Shown here: piece by piece, positions 9,633 through 20,100 of the stretch
Position numbering within the stretch: position 1 is the stretch's first letter
How the letters are laid out: the number at the start of each line of letters is the position of its first letter
Assembly: GCF_002101965.1 (NCBI RefSeq)
Contig: NZ_LQQA01000004.1
Coordinates: forward strand, 186,001 to 250,000
Source of the DNA: Mycolicibacterium wolinskyi
Lineage (GTDB): Bacteria; Actinomycetota; Actinomycetes; Mycobacteriales; Mycobacteriaceae
DNA: 64,000 nucleotides
Direction of reading: 5' to 3'
The notes under the pieces: generated by a model
Databases searched by the model: none
What the model saw: only the letters and a program-made list of their open reading frames with translations
What the model was told of the DNA's origin: nothing
Program-made: the position numbers and the translations under genes

Positions 9633-10283
9633 TCAGCCGATGGCCTCGGCGATCGGCGTCGTCCCGGCGATGAGCTCGAATGTCCGTCCGGCGGTGTCCG
9701 GCGCGTCGAGGACCGCGAGCAACACCCGCGCGACGTCTTCGCGGGCGATGCTGCCGCGTCCTGTCGACTCCGCGATCGTCACGTTCCCGGTGCCGGGCTC
9801 ATCGGTGAGCGAACCCGGACGCACGATCGTGGTGCGTAAACCGCTGCGCGCGCGGACATTTGCGTCGGCATCCGACTTCGCCCGCATGTACGCCCGGAAC
9901 ACCTCGTCGTAACTGTCGTCGAGCGATCGGTCGTCGGCCGAGATCGCCGAAACCATCACATACCGCTGCACCCCGGCGGCCTCGGCGGCATCGGCCAGCA
10001 GGATCGCGGCGTCCCGGTCGACGGTCTCCTTGCGGGCCGCCCCGCTGCCCGGCCCGGCGCCCGCCGCGAACACCACGGCATCGGCGCCGCCCACCGCCTC
10101 GGCCACCTCGTCGACCGAGGCCTGCTCCAAGTCCAGCACGACGGCCTGCGCGCCCGCTGCTTCCAGGTCGGCGACCTGGGCCGGGTTACGGATGAGCCCG
10201 GTCACCGAATCACCCCGCTCGGCCAGCAGCCGCTCGAGGATCATGGCGATCTTTCCGTGTCCACCAGCAATTACGACGCGCAA
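9633..10283 (-). CDS. NAD(P)-binding atypical short-chain dehydrogenase/NmrA-like protein
   Basis: 216-residue Rossmann protein. The N-terminal dinucleotide-binding loop reads VIAGGHGKIAMILERLL (GxxGxxG-like), followed by an acidic strand end and DAVVFAAGAGPGSG. The third strand YVMVSAISADDRS lacks a classical YxxxK, as in atypical SDRs that act as sensors or reductases; the substrate is unknown. The start is TTG 10283 with GGAGGT eight bases upstream on the minus strand. It is divergent from the gene at 10376, and the two share a short promoter region. Confidence 0.82.
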   Translation of the reverse strand: MRVVIAGGHGKIAMILERLLAERGDSVTGLIRNPAQVADLEAAGAQAVVLDLEQASVDEVAEAVGGADAVVFAAGAGPGSGAARKETVDRDAAILLADAAEAAGVQRYVMVSAISADDRSLDDSYDEVFRAYMRAKSDADANVRARSGLRTTIVRPGSLTDEPGTGNVTIAESTGRGSIAREDVARVLLAVLDAPDTAGRTFELIAGTTPIAEAIG

Positions 10284-10375
10284 TGTCAGTTACCTCCAAT
10301 GGGGTTCGCCGAACACGTTTCTCACTCGAACTTACCGACCGGTCATGGCTGACCACCTATACCCGAGACTGGAAC
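10284..10375. promoter_or_regulatory. bidirectional promoter region between divergent genes
   Basis: This 92-bp stretch can be read as the beginning of the plus-strand gene, but only about 58% of its third codon positions are G/C, far below neighbouring genes. It contains TATACC at 10358-10363 (plus-strand -10) and, on the minus strand, TAAGTT plus a GGAGGT ribosome binding site for the TTG at 10283. It is better explained as promoter DNA. Confidence 0.55.
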
Positions 10376-10717
10376 GTGACGAACCAGCAAGATGTCTGCG
10401 TGGCAGTGGTGACGGATCCGAACGGTACGGAGTGGTCGGTGCATCGGCGCTGGTGGCCGTTCCCCGATGTGTTCGATCTCGTCGATGTGGCTTTCTTCGG
10501 CTGGATCGGACTGCTCTTCGCGTTGCCGTTCCTGCTGTTGTGGCCGATCTGGTTGGCGACGAAGTTCCTCGGCGCGCGCTGGACGATCGAGGTCGAACGC
10601 AACGGAAGCCGGGTCGATACTGAGCTCGTACGCGGTTGGGCGCGGTCGGACGCGCGCATCGCCGAGCTATCTGGCCAGCTCGCCCAGGGCTGGCGGTCCG
10701 GCAACTACGCGATCTGA
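10376..10717 (+). CDS. small membrane protein of unknown function
   Basis: 113 residues from GTG 10376 (an in-frame ATG at 10283 would give 144 residues). One hydrophobic hairpin or long helix, about residues 38-62 (VAFFGWIGLLFALPFLLLWPIW), is flanked by a polar N-terminus and a C-terminal strand-helix region ending GQLAQGWRSGNYAI. I recognise no family. GTG 10376 is preferred because the upstream extension has non-coding-like codon composition and carries a -10-like TATACC 12 nt ahead of it. It is divergent from the Rossmann protein and 72 nt ahead of ruvC, without an obvious terminator. Confidence 0.6.
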   Translation: MTNQQDVCVAVVTDPNGTEWSVHRRWWPFPDVFDLVDVAFFGWIGLLFALPFLLLWPIWLATKFLGARWTIEVERNGSRVDTELVRGWARSDARIAELSGQLAQGWRSGNYAI

Positions 10718-10759
10718 GCGTGTCCCTGCCGTCGGGCGTAGCGGGGCCACGCTAGGCTC

Positions 10760-10775
10760 TCGAACAGATGTTCTG
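10760..10775 (+). promoter_or_regulatory. LexA (SOS) box of ruvCAB
   Basis: TCGAAC at 10760-10765, four bases AGAT, then GTTCTG at 10770-10775: 10 of 12 positions match the mycobacterial LexA consensus TCGAAC-N4-GTTCGA. A -10-like TAGGCT lies just upstream at 10754-10759, so LexA would sit over the transcription start. The ruvC GTG follows 15 nt downstream with GAAGGGG as RBS. ruvC is a known LexA target in M. tuberculosis. Confidence 0.8.
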
Positions 10776-10789
10776 ACGAAGGGGTACGC

Positions 10790-11344
10790 GTGCGGGTGAT
10801 GGGTGTCGATCCCGGGTTGACGCGCTGTGGTCTCTCGGTGATCGAGAGCGGCAAGGGCAGGCACGTCATCGCGCTCGACGTGGACGTGGTGCGCACCCCT
10901 GCGGACGAGCCGCTGCAGAAACGCCTGCTGGCGATCAGTGACGCCGCCGAATATTGGATGGACACCCACCGCCCCGACGTGATTGCCATCGAGCGAGTGT
11001 TCTCGAACCAGAACGCCAACACGGCGATGGGTACCGGGCAGGCCGGCGGGGTCATCGCGCTCGCCGCCGCAAAACGCGACATCGACGTGCACTTCCACAC
11101 GCCGTCCGAGGTCAAGGCCGCCGTGACCGGCAACGGGCGAGCCGACAAAGCTCAGGTGACCACAATGGTCACGAAAATCCTTGAGCTGCAGCAGAAACCG
11201 ACCCCTGCCGACGCCGCCGACGCCCTCGCTCTTGCGATCTGCCATTGCTGGCGGGCGCCCATGATCGCCCGGATGGCCGCCGCCGAGGCCATGGCCGCCG
11301 AACAACGGCGCAAGTACCAGGCCAAACTGAAGGCGGCCCGATGA
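10790..11344 (+). CDS. ruvC: crossover junction endodeoxyribonuclease RuvC
   Basis: 184-residue Holliday junction resolvase that cuts junctions moved by RuvAB. The RNase H-like acidic residues are visible: [11 protein letters not shown] (Asp near residue 6), [10 protein letters not shown] (Glu near 67) and [16 protein letters not shown] (Asp pair near 140). GTG start with GAAGGGG five bases upstream. It is first of the ruvCAB operon and is preceded by a LexA box, so induction by DNA damage is expected. Its stop overlaps the ruvA ATG. The C-terminal 20 residues are Ala/Gln/Lys-rich. Confidence 0.97.
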   Translation: MRVMGVDPGLTRCGLSVIESGKGRHVIALDVDVVRTPADEPLQKRLLAISDAAEYWMDTHRPDVIAIERVFSNQNANTAMGTGQAGGVIALAAAKRDIDVHFHTPSEVKAAVTGNGRADKAQVTTMVTKILELQQKPTPADAADALALAICHCWRAPMIARMAAAEAMAAEQRRKYQAKLKAAR

Positions 11345-11928
11345 TTGCCTCGGTGCGCGGCGAAGTCATCGACATCGCACTCGACCATGCCGTGATCGAA
11401 GCCGCGGGCGTGGGCTACAAGGTGATGGCCACCCCGTCGACCTTGGCGACGCTGCGGCGGGGCACCGAATCCCGGCTGATCACCGCGATGATCGTGCGTG
11501 AGGATTCGATGACGCTCTACGGCTTCGCCGACGGCGACGCCAGAGACCTGTTCCTCACGCTGCTGGGGGTCTCGGGGGTGGGGCCCAAGATCGCGCTCGC
11601 GACGCTGGCCGTCCACGATCCGCAGGCGCTGCGACAGGCGTTGGCCGACGGCGACGTGACCGCGCTGACCCGGGTTCCCGGCATCGGCAAGCGTGGCGCC
11701 GAACGAATGGTGCTCGAACTGCGGGACAAGATCGGCCCGGTCACCCCGGGCCCCGGTCTCGCGGCCGGTGGCCATGCCGTCCGCGGCCCGGTCATCGAAG
11801 CGCTTGTGGGGCTTGGCTTTGCGGCCAAGCAGGCCGAGGAGGCCACCGACAAGGTACTGGCCAACGATCCCGAGGCCACCACGTCTGCTGCGCTGCGCGC
11901 CGCGCTGTCCATGCTGGGTAAGAAATAG
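11341..11928 (+). CDS. ruvA: Holliday junction branch migration protein RuvA
   Basis: 195 residues; binds four-way junctions as a tetramer and loads RuvB. The N-terminal OB-fold ([28 protein letters not shown]), two helix-hairpin-helix motifs ([14 protein letters not shown] and [17 protein letters not shown], roughly residues 73-125) and the C-terminal RuvB-binding domain ([21 protein letters not shown]) are all present. ATG overlaps the ruvC stop by 4 nt, and ruvB starts 3 nt after its stop. Confidence 0.97.
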   Translation: MIASVRGEVIDIALDHAVIEAAGVGYKVMATPSTLATLRRGTESRLITAMIVREDSMTLYGFADGDARDLFLTLLGVSGVGPKIALATLAVHDPQALRQALADGDVTALTRVPGIGKRGAERMVLELRDKIGPVTPGPGLAAGGHAVRGPVIEALVGLGFAAKQAEEATDKVLANDPEATTSAALRAALSMLGKK

Positions 11929-11931
11929 CTC

Positions 11932-12990
11932 ATGGGTCGCTTCGAGGATGATGACGCCGCCGCCGAGGACCGCGAGGTCTCCCCGGCGCTGACCGTCGGC
12001 GAAGGCGATATCGACGCGAGCCTGCGGCCGCGGTCGCTGGGGGAGTTCATCGGCCAGCCGCGCGTGCGCGAACAGCTGCAGCTCGTTCTCGAAGGGGCCA
12101 AGAACCGCGGCGGCACACCCGATCACATCCTGCTGTCGGGCCCGCCCGGCTTGGGCAAGACGTCGCTGGCCATGATCATCGCGGCCGAACTGGGCACGTC
12201 GCTTCGGGTCACGTCCGGGCCCGCGCTGGAACGGGCGGGCGACCTGGCCGCGATGCTGTCCAACCTGGTCGAGCACGACGTGCTGTTCATCGACGAGATC
12301 CACCGCATCGCCCGGCCCGCCGAGGAGATGCTGTACCTCGCGATGGAGGATTTCCGCGTCGACGTCGTCGTCGGAAAGGGTCCCGGCGCCACGTCGATCC
12401 CGCTCGAGGTCGCCCCGTTCACATTGGTGGGCGCCACCACCCGCTCCGGGGCGTTGACCGGCCCGTTGCGCGACCGCTTCGGGTTCACCGCGCACATGGA
12501 TTTCTACGAGCCCGCCGAGTTGGAGCGCGTGCTGGCCCGGTCGGCAGGCATCCTCGGGATCGAGCTCGGGGCCGAGGCCGGCGCGGAGATCGCCCGGCGC
12601 TCGCGCGGAACGCCGCGCATCGCCAACCGGCTGCTCCGCCGGGTCCGCGACTATGCCGAGGTACGCGCCGACGGTGTCATCACCCGCGACATCGCCAAGG
12701 CCGCGCTGGAGGTCTATGACGTCGACGAGCTCGGCCTCGATCGGCTCGACCGGGCCGTATTGTCGGCGCTGACAAAGAGTTTCGGTGGCGGGCCGGTGGG
12801 CGTCTCGACGCTGGCCGTTGCGGTCGGGGAGGAGGCGACCACAGTGGAGGAAGTGTGTGAGCCGTTCCTGGTGCGTGCGGGGATGGTCGCCCGCACGCCG
12901 CGCGGCCGCGTCGCCACCCCGTTGGCCTGGACGCACCTGGGCATGCGGCCACCGGTTACCGGGCTGGGCCAGGCCGGCCTGTTTGAATGA
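11932..12990 (+). CDS. ruvB: Holliday junction branch migration ATPase RuvB
   Basis: 352-residue AAA+ motor that drives branch migration with RuvA. Walker [11 protein letters not shown] at residues 70-79, Walker B LFIDEIHR near 121-128, sensor segment [18 protein letters not shown], the arginine-finger region [17 protein letters not shown] and a C-terminal winged helix ([17 protein letters not shown]...RTPRGR) are in family order. The N-terminal 25 acidic residues are variable. Its stop overlaps the ATG of the next gene by 4 nt. Confidence 0.97.
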   Translation: MGRFEDDDAAAEDREVSPALTVGEGDIDASLRPRSLGEFIGQPRVREQLQLVLEGAKNRGGTPDHILLSGPPGLGKTSLAMIIAAELGTSLRVTSGPALERAGDLAAMLSNLVEHDVLFIDEIHRIARPAEEMLYLAMEDFRVDVVVGKGPGATSIPLEVAPFTLVGATTRSGALTGPLRDRFGFTAHMDFYEPAELERVLARSAGILGIELGAEAGAEIARRSRGTPRIANRLLRRVRDYAEVRADGVITRDIAKAALEVYDVDELGLDRLDRAVLSALTKSFGGGPVGVSTLAVAVGEEATTVEEVCEPFLVRAGMVARTPRGRVATPLAWTHLGMRPPVTGLGQAGLFE

Positions 12991-13382
12991 CGAGCATGGT
13001 CATCGCCGGATTGGTGTTCGCGGCCCTCGCCGCGCTTCTGCATGTCTACATCTTCGTGATGGAGTCGCTGACCTGGACCTCGCCGCGGACACGGGCGACG
13101 TTCGGCACAAGCCAGGAAGAGGCCGAGGCCACCAAGGAGCTCGCCTTCAATCAAGGCTTCTACAACCTCTTCCTGGCGATCGTGACGGCTATCGGCATCG
13201 TCGCAGCCGTGTTGGGACACAGCGCCATTGGTGCGGCACTGGTGTTCGCCGGCGCCGGTTCGATGGCGGCCGCGGCGCTCGTGCTATTGACGACTTCGCC
13301 CGACAAGACCCGGGCTGCGATCACGCAAGGCGCACTTCCGTTGATCGCGGTCATCCTCGTCGCCGTCGGACTGGCCGTCTAG
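12987..13382 (+). CDS. DUF1304 family membrane protein
   Basis: 131 residues with four predicted membrane helices. The family signature [12 protein letters not shown] and [23 protein letters not shown] are clearly seen. The molecular role of DUF1304 proteins is unknown. ATG overlaps the ruvB stop (ATGA), so it is co-transcribed with ruvCAB and should share the SOS-responsive promoter. Whether that link is functional cannot be told from sequence. Confidence 0.85.
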   Translation: MTSMVIAGLVFAALAALLHVYIFVMESLTWTSPRTRATFGTSQEEAEATKELAFNQGFYNLFLAIVTAIGIVAAVLGHSAIGAALVFAGAGSMAAAALVLLTTSPDKTRAAITQGALPLIAVILVAVGLAV

Positions 13383-13437
13383 AACAGCCTAATTTCCGCG
13401 TCGAAGCTGTTGTGGCCACATCGAATACATACTGATT

Positions 13438-13492
13438 GGCCGCGGTCCTGGTGGGACCGCGGCCGCTCAGGGGAACTTCCCTTGTGGGGAAG
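13438..13492. terminator. double hairpin terminator between convergent genes
   Basis: First hairpin: GGCCGCGGTCC (13438-13448) pairs perfectly with GGACCGCGGCC (13454-13464) across a 5-nt loop. Second hairpin: CTTCCC (13476-13481) with GGGAAG (13487-13492). They lie between the DUF1304 gene and the end of the first carboxylic acid reductase gene and can serve both strands. No long U tract, as usual in mycobacteria. Confidence 0.75.
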
Positions 13493-13496
13493 GCTG

Positions 13497-16400
13497 TTAC
13501 AGCAGGCCGAGCTGCTGCAGGTTGGTGATGTACTGCACGATGATCGGCGCCGAGATGTGCGGGATGTCCTTGTCGGGCCCGATCTTGGCTTCCTGCACGG
13601 CAGCCCGGAACACGTCGGTCGGCGCGCCGGCGCCGAGCATCGGATGTGACGGCTGCTGGTAGTTGTGCAGCAGCGGCAGCAACGATGCCTGACGTTGCTT
13701 GTCCGGCAAGGCGCGCAGTGCCGTCTCGAAACGCTGCAACCACGTGGCGTAGTCGTCGATCCGATGCACCGGGTAGCCCGCGTCGATCAGCCAGTCGACG
13801 AACTCGTCGAGGCCGATGCCGTCGTCGTAGGGGTTCATGACGTGGTAGGTCTCAAATCCGTCGACCACGTGCACGCCGAGCGTCGAGATCGCTTCGGCGA
13901 TGAACTCGACGGGCAGTCCGTCGTAGTGCGCGCGTTGCCGGTTGCCGTTGGCGTCGAGTTCGTAGAACGAGCCGGGTGCGATGCCGGTGGCGACGAGGCT
14001 CAACATCATCCTGGTGAACATGTCGGGCAGGTTCAACTGACCGGAATACGTTGTGTCCGCGAGGATCATGTCGCAGCGGAACACCGAGACGGGCAGCCCG
14101 CAGAGGTCGTGTGCCTCGCGCAGCAGCACCTCGCCGGCCCACTTGCTGTTGCCGTAACCGTTGGCGTACGAATCGTCGACCTGACGGGCCGGGCTGATCA
14201 CGCGGATGTCGGCGTCCTCGACGAACTCACCGGGCTTGATACCCCAGCCCACACCGATCGTCGAGACGTAGACGAACGGCTTGATCTTGGTGGTGAGCGC
14301 GATCCGGATCAGCTCGGCGGTGCCGAGGGCGTTGGGGCCGAACAGCTGGCTGTAGGGCAGCACGTGGTTGACGAGCGCGGCCGGGTCGACGATCAGGTCG
14401 ACGGTGTCGGCCAGCTGCTGCCACGTGTCGTCGTCCAGCCCGAGGTTGGCCTCGCCCTTGTCGCCTGCGATGACCTCCAGGTGGTCGGCGGCCAATTCGC
14501 GGTAATGTGCAAGCAGTTTGGGATCGCCGCTGTCGAACGTGGCGTCGAGGCGGGCGCGTGCGTCCTCATCGCTGCGGGCGCGGACCAGGCAGATGAGCTT
14601 TCCGTCGACGAGGTCCATGCGCTCGAGCCATTCGAGGGCCAGATAACGGCCGAGGAATCCGGTGGCGCCGGTCAGCAGGACCGTACGCACCTCGGTGCCG
14701 GCCTTCGGCAGGTTGGCGGCCTCGGCCAGCGTGGCCGCGTCGATGAACTTGTCAAGGGTCAGATCGGCGGCGTGAACCTCGGTCGCGTCGCGGCCGTGCA
14801 CCGACGCGTAGGTCGGACGCTTCGAGCCGTGGCGTTCACCGTCGATGTAGGCGGCGATCCCGGCCAGATCGGTGGCCGGGCTGACGATCACGCCGACCGG
14901 CACGTCCACGTCGAAGATCTCGTGCAGCAGATTCGAGAAGGTCAACGCCGACAACGAATCTCCGCCCAGATCGGTAAAGTGCGCATCGGGCTGCAGGTCG
15001 TTCGCAGCAGCACCCAGCAGGGCGCCGGCGGCGCGGCTCACGGTGTCGATCACCGGTCCGGTGGCGCCGTTGCGGCGCAGTTCGCGCAGTTCGTTGGCCT
15101 GCCCTTCGGCGAGATCGGTGTAGAGTTGTTCGAGCCGATCGCCGTAGTGTGCCTTGAGTTTCGGCCGGGCGAGCTTCCGGATGCCGGTCAGCAGGCCGTT
15201 CTCCAGCGTGAAAGGCGTTGACTCCACGATGAAGTCACGCGGGATCTCATACGACTGCAGACCGGCGGCACGCGCCGCATCCTGCAGTGAGTCGCTGATC
15301 GCGGCCTTCGGTGTGGCCGGGTCGGTCGGGACCACGACGGCCAGCAGGTACGGCCGTGCACTGTTGCCGTAGATGTAGATCTGGCGGACGAGCGGGCTGT
15401 CGCCGAACACCGCCTCTAGCTTGGAGACCGTGACGAACTCGCCCTGCGACAGCTTGAGCACGTTGTTGCGCCGGTCCAGGTACTCGACCTGGTCCGGGCC
15501 GAGCTCGGCAACGATGTCACCGGTGCGGTAGTAGCCGTCCTCATCGAACATCTCGGCCGTGATGTCCGGACGCTTGTAGTACCCGGGGAACATTTGCTCG
15601 GACTTGACGAGCAACTCGCCGCGCGGGTGCGGCCGGTCGGTGCGGAAGTAACCCAGATCGGGCACGTCGACGAGCTTGTAGTCGATCACCGGCGGACGTT
15701 GGATATGGCCGTCGACGAACACCGATCCGGCCTCGGTTGAGCCGTAGCCCTCCAGCGGATGCATGTCGAGCAGGGTTTCCACCCAGGTCTTCATCTCGGC
15801 GGAGATGGGTGCGGAACCGGTGAGTGCGGATACGAACCGGCCGCCGAGCAGGTTATCGCGCACCTCGGCCAGAACCTCGGCCTCCGAGCCTGCGCCCCGC
15901 TGGTCGACCCGGCTCTGATATTCACCGAACAACATGTCCCAGATGCGCGGCACGAAGCTGAGCTGGGTGGGACGGACCAGGGCGAGATCTTCGAGGAAGG
16001 TCGAGAGGTCGCTGCGCGCGGCGAAGTATGCGGTGCCGCCGGTGCTGATCGTGCCGTACAGGATGCCGCGGCCCATGACGTGGCTCATCGGCAGGAAATT
16101 CAGGGTGATCGCGGGCAGGACGCTCTGCTTCTCGTCCCAGCTGGCCTTGGAGGCCATCCGCCACATGTTGGCGACCTTGCTTTCCGGGTACATGGCGCCC
16201 TTCGGCGTGCCGGTGCTGCCCGACGTGTAGATCAGCAAGGTCAACGGATCGGCCTGACCCGACACGTACAACGGAGCATCGGCGAGCGAGCGCCCGCGGT
16301 CCAGCACATCGGCCATCGATTCGACGACGATGTTGGTTCCGGCCAGCTTGGCCTTGGCCGCCTCGAATGCCTCCCGCTGGTCGTCGACCTCGGGCCGGTA

Positions 16401-16967
16401 ATCGAAGACCACCAGGCGCGCTGGAGCAGGCCCGGCTTGGATGAGTTCGACTGCGTCGTCGAGGAAATCGACACTCGACGCCATCAGTTTGGGCTCGGTT
16501 TCGGCGACGATCGGGCGCAGCTGGGCAACCGGCGCGCTGGTCTGCAGCGGCACCGACACCGCGCCGAGCTCGATGAGCGCGACGTCGATGGTGGTGTAGT
16601 CCACGCTGGTGAAGCCGAGAATCGCGACGCGATCGCCGGGCTTGACCGGATGGTTGTGCCACGCGTTGGTCACGGCCTGAATCCGCCCACCGAGCTGGCG
16701 GTAGGTGATGGTCTCGAAGCGGGGCAGCAGTTCGGCCCGGGTGCGGCCGTTGGGTTCGGTGACGAGTTCGACGGCGCGCTGACCCAGCGCGGGGCGGTCG
16801 GCGTAGCCGGCCATGATCTCTTTGACGACGGCGGGCAGCCGGAGGTTCGGATTGTCGGCCGCCGCGGTCACAGCCTCGCTGGGCCTGGCCCCGGCGAACT
16901 GTTGATCGGTGCGGTAAAGGTCGGCGAGCCGGCGTTCATAACGCTCTTCGCATGTTTCGATCGACAT
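13497..16967 (-). CDS. car: carboxylic acid reductase (CAR/FadD9-type), copy 1
   Basis: 1156-residue three-domain enzyme that reduces carboxylic acids to aldehydes with ATP and NADPH. Adenylation domain: [16 protein letters not shown] near 244-259, YGSTEAG near 405, YYRTGDI near 477. Carrier domain: [12 protein letters not shown] with the phosphopantetheine serine near 668. Reductase domain: [12 protein letters not shown] near 761 (NADPH loop) and YxxxK in [10 protein letters not shown] near 937-941. It needs a phosphopantetheinyl transferase encoded elsewhere. ATG 16967 has AGGGGA seven bases upstream; a TTG six codons earlier is less likely. M. tuberculosis has one orthologue here (fadD9). 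A shared operator lies 58 nt upstream. The gene lies directly downstream of copy 2 and has its own promoter region. Confidence 0.96.
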   Translation of the reverse strand: MSIETCEERYERRLADLYRTDQQFAGARPSEAVTAAADNPNLRLPAVVKEIMAGYADRPALGQRAVELVTEPNGRTRAELLPRFETITYRQLGGRIQAVTNAWHNHPVKPGDRVAILGFTSVDYTTIDVALIELGAVSVPLQTSAPVAQLRPIVAETEPKLMASSVDFLDDAVELIQAGPAPARLVVFDYRPEVDDQREAFEAAKAKLAGTNIVVESMADVLDRGRSLADAPLYVSGQADPLTLLIYTSGSTGTPKGAMYPESKVANMWRMASKASWDEKQSVLPAITLNFLPMSHVMGRGILYGTISTGGTAYFAARSDLSTFLEDLALVRPTQLSFVPRIWDMLFGEYQSRVDQRGAGSEAEVLAEVRDNLLGGRFVSALTGSAPISAEMKTWVETLLDMHPLEGYGSTEAGSVFVDGHIQRPPVIDYKLVDVPDLGYFRTDRPHPRGELLVKSEQMFPGYYKRPDITAEMFDEDGYYRTGDIVAELGPDQVEYLDRRNNVLKLSQGEFVTVSKLEAVFGDSPLVRQIYIYGNSARPYLLAVVVPTDPATPKAAISDSLQDAARAAGLQSYEIPRDFIVESTPFTLENGLLTGIRKLARPKLKAHYGDRLEQLYTDLAEGQANELRELRRNGATGPVIDTVSRAAGALLGAAANDLQPDAHFTDLGGDSLSALTFSNLLHEIFDVDVPVGVIVSPATDLAGIAAYIDGERHGSKRPTYASVHGRDATEVHAADLTLDKFIDAATLAEAANLPKAGTEVRTVLLTGATGFLGRYLALEWLERMDLVDGKLICLVRARSDEDARARLDATFDSGDPKLLAHYRELAADHLEVIAGDKGEANLGLDDDTWQQLADTVDLIVDPAALVNHVLPYSQLFGPNALGTAELIRIALTTKIKPFVYVSTIGVGWGIKPGEFVEDADIRVISPARQVDDSYANGYGNSKWAGEVLLREAHDLCGLPVSVFRCDMILADTTYSGQLNLPDMFTRMMLSLVATGIAPGSFYELDANGNRQRAHYDGLPVEFIAEAISTLGVHVVDGFETYHVMNPYDDGIGLDEFVDWLIDAGYPVHRIDDYATWLQRFETALRALPDKQRQASLLPLLHNYQQPSHPMLGAGAPTDVFRAAVQEAKIGPDKDIPHISAPIIVQYITNLQQLGLL

Positions 16968-17025
16968 AATTGGTCCCCTGAGCAAATCAACTTCTATGTG
17001 TCGGCGCTTCGCGGCGCCTATGAAT

Positions 17026-17047
17026 TACTACGTTAGTAAAACTAAAC
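17026..17047 (-). promoter_or_regulatory. operator/promoter repeat upstream of CAR copy 1
   Basis: A 22-bp sequence identical to 20755-20776 ahead of copy 2. It holds two overlapping inverted repeats, read on the plus strand: TACTA-CGT-TAGTA (17026-17038) and TTAGT-AAA-ACTAA (17033-17045). It sits 58 nt from the start codon (57 nt in copy 2), and similarity continues about 13 bp beyond. The form suits a dimeric repressor such as a TetR-type protein; the regulator is not known. Confidence 0.75.
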
Positions 17048-17100
17048 ATATTTCGAGATGCCAGTTCCGATGCTGCGAGATGCGTCACGCCCGACGGTGG

Positions 17101-17168
17101 CTGCTCGACTCTGCGATGAGGGCGGGAGAATCCGAGGGGACCGCGCCCTCACCGCAGAGTCGAAGCAG
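17101..17168 (-). terminator. strong stem-loop terminator of CAR copy 2
   Basis: Long imperfect stem: CGACTCTGCG-a-TGAGGGCG (17106-17124) pairs with CGCCCTCA-c-CGCAGAGTCG (17144-17162). It is extended by CTGCT (17101-17105) with AGCAG (17164-17168). It lies 8 nt beyond the copy 2 stop codon and separates that transcript from the copy 1 promoter. Confidence 0.8.
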
Positions 17169-17175
17169 ATCGTGG

Positions 17176-20100
17176 TCACAGCAGGCCGAGCTGCTTCAGG
17201 TTGGTGGCGTACTGCACGATGACCGGGGCGGTGACGTGGGGGATGTCTTTGTCCGGCCCGATCTTGGCTTCCTGGACCGCGGCCCGGAACCGATCGGTCG
17301 GGGCCAGTGCGCCGAGGACCGGTTGCTCCGGCTTTTGGTAGTTGTGCAGCAACGGGAGCAGCGAGGCCTGGCGCTGCTTGTCCGGCAGTGCCCGCAGGGT
17401 GCTTTCTAAACGCTGCAACCACTCGTGGTAGTCCGCGATGCGCTCGATGTGGTAACCCGCGTCGATCAGCCAGTCGACGAACTCGTCGAGGCCGATGCCG
17501 TCGTCGTAGGGGTTCATGACGTGGTAGGTCACGAATCCCGTCGTGACGTGGGAACCGAGCGTGGAGATGGCCTCGGCGATGAACTCGACGGGCAGTCCGT
17601 CGTAGTGCGCGCGTTGCCGGTTGCCAACCAATCCACCTGGGCCGTCGAGTTCGTAAAAGGACTTCGGTGCGATGCCGGTGGCGACGAGGCTCAGCATCAT
17701 CCTGGTGAACATGTCGGGCAGGTTCAACTGACCGGAATACGTTGTGTCCGCGAGGATCATGTCGCAGCGGAACACCGAGACGGGCAGCCCGCAGAGGTCG
17801 TGTGCCTCGCGCAGCAGCACCTCGCCGGCCCACTTGCTGTTGCCGTAACCGTTGGCGTAGCTGTCGTCGATCTTGCGAACCGGGCTCATCACGCGGACAT
17901 CGGCATCTTCGACGAACCTGCCCGGTTCGATCTGATCGCCCACGCCGATTGTCGACACGTAGGTGTATGGCTTGATCTTCGTCGTCAACGCGATGCGAAT
18001 CAGCTCCGCGGTGCCCAGGGCGTTGGGGCCGAACAGCTCGCTGTAGGGCAGCACATGGTTGACGAGCGCGGCCGGGTCGACGATCAGATCGACGGTGTCG
18101 GCCAGCCGCTGCCACGTCTGCTTATCGAGGCCGAGGTCTGCCTCGCCCTTGTCGCCGGCGATGACCTCCAGGTGGTCTGCGGCCAGATCCCGGTAGTGCG
18201 CAAGCAGTTTCGCGTCGCCGACATCGAACGTCGCATCCAGGCGCGCTCGCGCGTCCGCGTCGGACTTCGCCCGCACCAGGCAGATCACCTTGCCGTCGAC
18301 GAGGTCCATGCGCTCCAGCCATTCCAGGGCCAGATAGCGGCCGAGGAATCCGGTCGCGCCGGTCAGCAGGACCGTACGCACCTCGCTGCCCGCCTTCGGC
18401 AAATGGGTTGCGGCTGCGAGGGTCTGGTCGTCGATGAACTTGTCGAGCGTGAGGTCGGCCGCAGCCACCTCGGCCGAATGCCTGCCGTGCACGGAGGCGA
18501 AACTCGGACGCTTGGTGCCTTGACGCGCCGACTCGATGAAGGTCGCGATGGCGGCCAAGTCGTTGGCCGGGCTGACGATCACGCCCACCGGCACGTCGAC
18601 GTCGAAGATCTCCCGCAGCAGATTCCCGAAAGTCAACGCCGACAGCGAATCACCGCCCAGATCGGTGAAGTGCGCATCGGGCTGCAGATCACTCGCCGCC
18701 GCACCGAGCAGGGCGCCGGCCGCGCGGCTCACCGTTTCCAGCACCGGGGCGTCGGCACCATTCGCGCGCAACGCGCGCAGTTCACTGGCCTGGCCATCGG
18801 CGAGATCTGCGTAGAGCTGCTCCAACCGATCGGCGTAGTGTGCCTTCAGTTTCGGCCAGGCGAGTTTGCGGATACCGGTCAGCAGGCCGTTCTCGAGTGT
18901 GAAAGGCGTTGTCTCCACGATGAAGTCGCGCGGGATCTCATACGACTGCAGGTCCGCTTCACGTGCCACCTGCTGCAGTGACTCGGCGATCTGGCTCTTG
19001 AGCTCTGCCGGCTCGTAGCGGTTCACGGCGGTTTCGGTCGGCACGACGACCGCGAGCAGATAGGGCCGCGCGCTGTTGCCGTAGATGTAGATCTGGCGCA
19101 CGAGCGGGCTGTTGCCGAACACCGCCTCCAGCTTGGCCAGTGTGACGAACTCGCCCTGCGCGAGCTTGAGCACGTTGTTCCGCCGGTCGACGTACTTCAG
19201 CTGATCGGGCCCGATTTCGGCCACGATGTCGCCCGTCCGGTAGAAGCCGTCCTCGTCGAAGACGCCTGCGGTGATCTCCGGGCGTTTGTAGTAGCCGGGG
19301 AACATGTTGTCGGTCTTGACCAGCAACTCGCCCCGCGGGTAGGGCTGATCGGTACCGAAGTACCCCAGATCCGGCACATCGACGAGTTTGTAGTCGATCA
19401 CGGGCGGGCGCTGCACCTGGTCGTCGAAGAAGACCATGCCCGCCTCGGTGGAGCCGTAGCCCTCCAGCACATGGATGTCGAGGAACGTCTCCAGCCAGGC
19501 CTTGAGTTCGGGTGAGATGGGCGCCGAGCCGGTCATGGCCGAGATGAATCGGCCACCGAGCAGATTGCGCCGCAGGTCGTCCATGACCTCGGTCTCGATC
19601 GCGGCACGGTCGCCGTCGTCATGGAGGCGGGAATCCACCCGGCTCTGGAACTCGCCGTGGATCATCTCCCAGACCCGCGGGACGAAGTTCAGTTCGGTGG
19701 GCCGGACCAACGCCAGGTCTTCGAGGAACGTCGAGAGGTCGCTGCGCGCGGCGAAGTAGCAGGTGCCGCCGGCCGCAAGGGATGCGTAGAGGATTCCGCG
19801 GCCCATCACATGGCTCATCGGCATGAAGCTGAGGTTGATCGAGGCCGTCGTGGGGCCGAACCAGGCCTTGCTGTTGCGGCGCCAGAACTTCGCGACGGCG
19901 CTCTGCAGGTACATCGCCCCCTTGGGCGCGCCGGTGCTGCCGGAGGTGTAGATCAGCAGTGCCAGCGGATCGGCCTCGTCGGAATGCGGGGCAGGCGCCT
20001 CGGGCAGGGCGCGGCCCCGCTTTTCGAGGTCGGGCAGGAGGTCGATGGCGACCGGGCTGCCCGCCGCGGCGAGCCGGGCTTTGGCGGCGGTGATTACGTC

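Noticed and set aside
11152..12936. 594-codon open frame antisense to ruvA/ruvB
   Set aside because: Same GC-driven artefact; ruvA and ruvB are unmistakable on the plus strand.
13665..15221. 518-codon open frame antisense to CAR copy 1 (and a similar one at 17425-18981)
   Set aside because: Appears in both copies only because the CAR genes are paralogous; no domain, and composition is that of an antisense frame.
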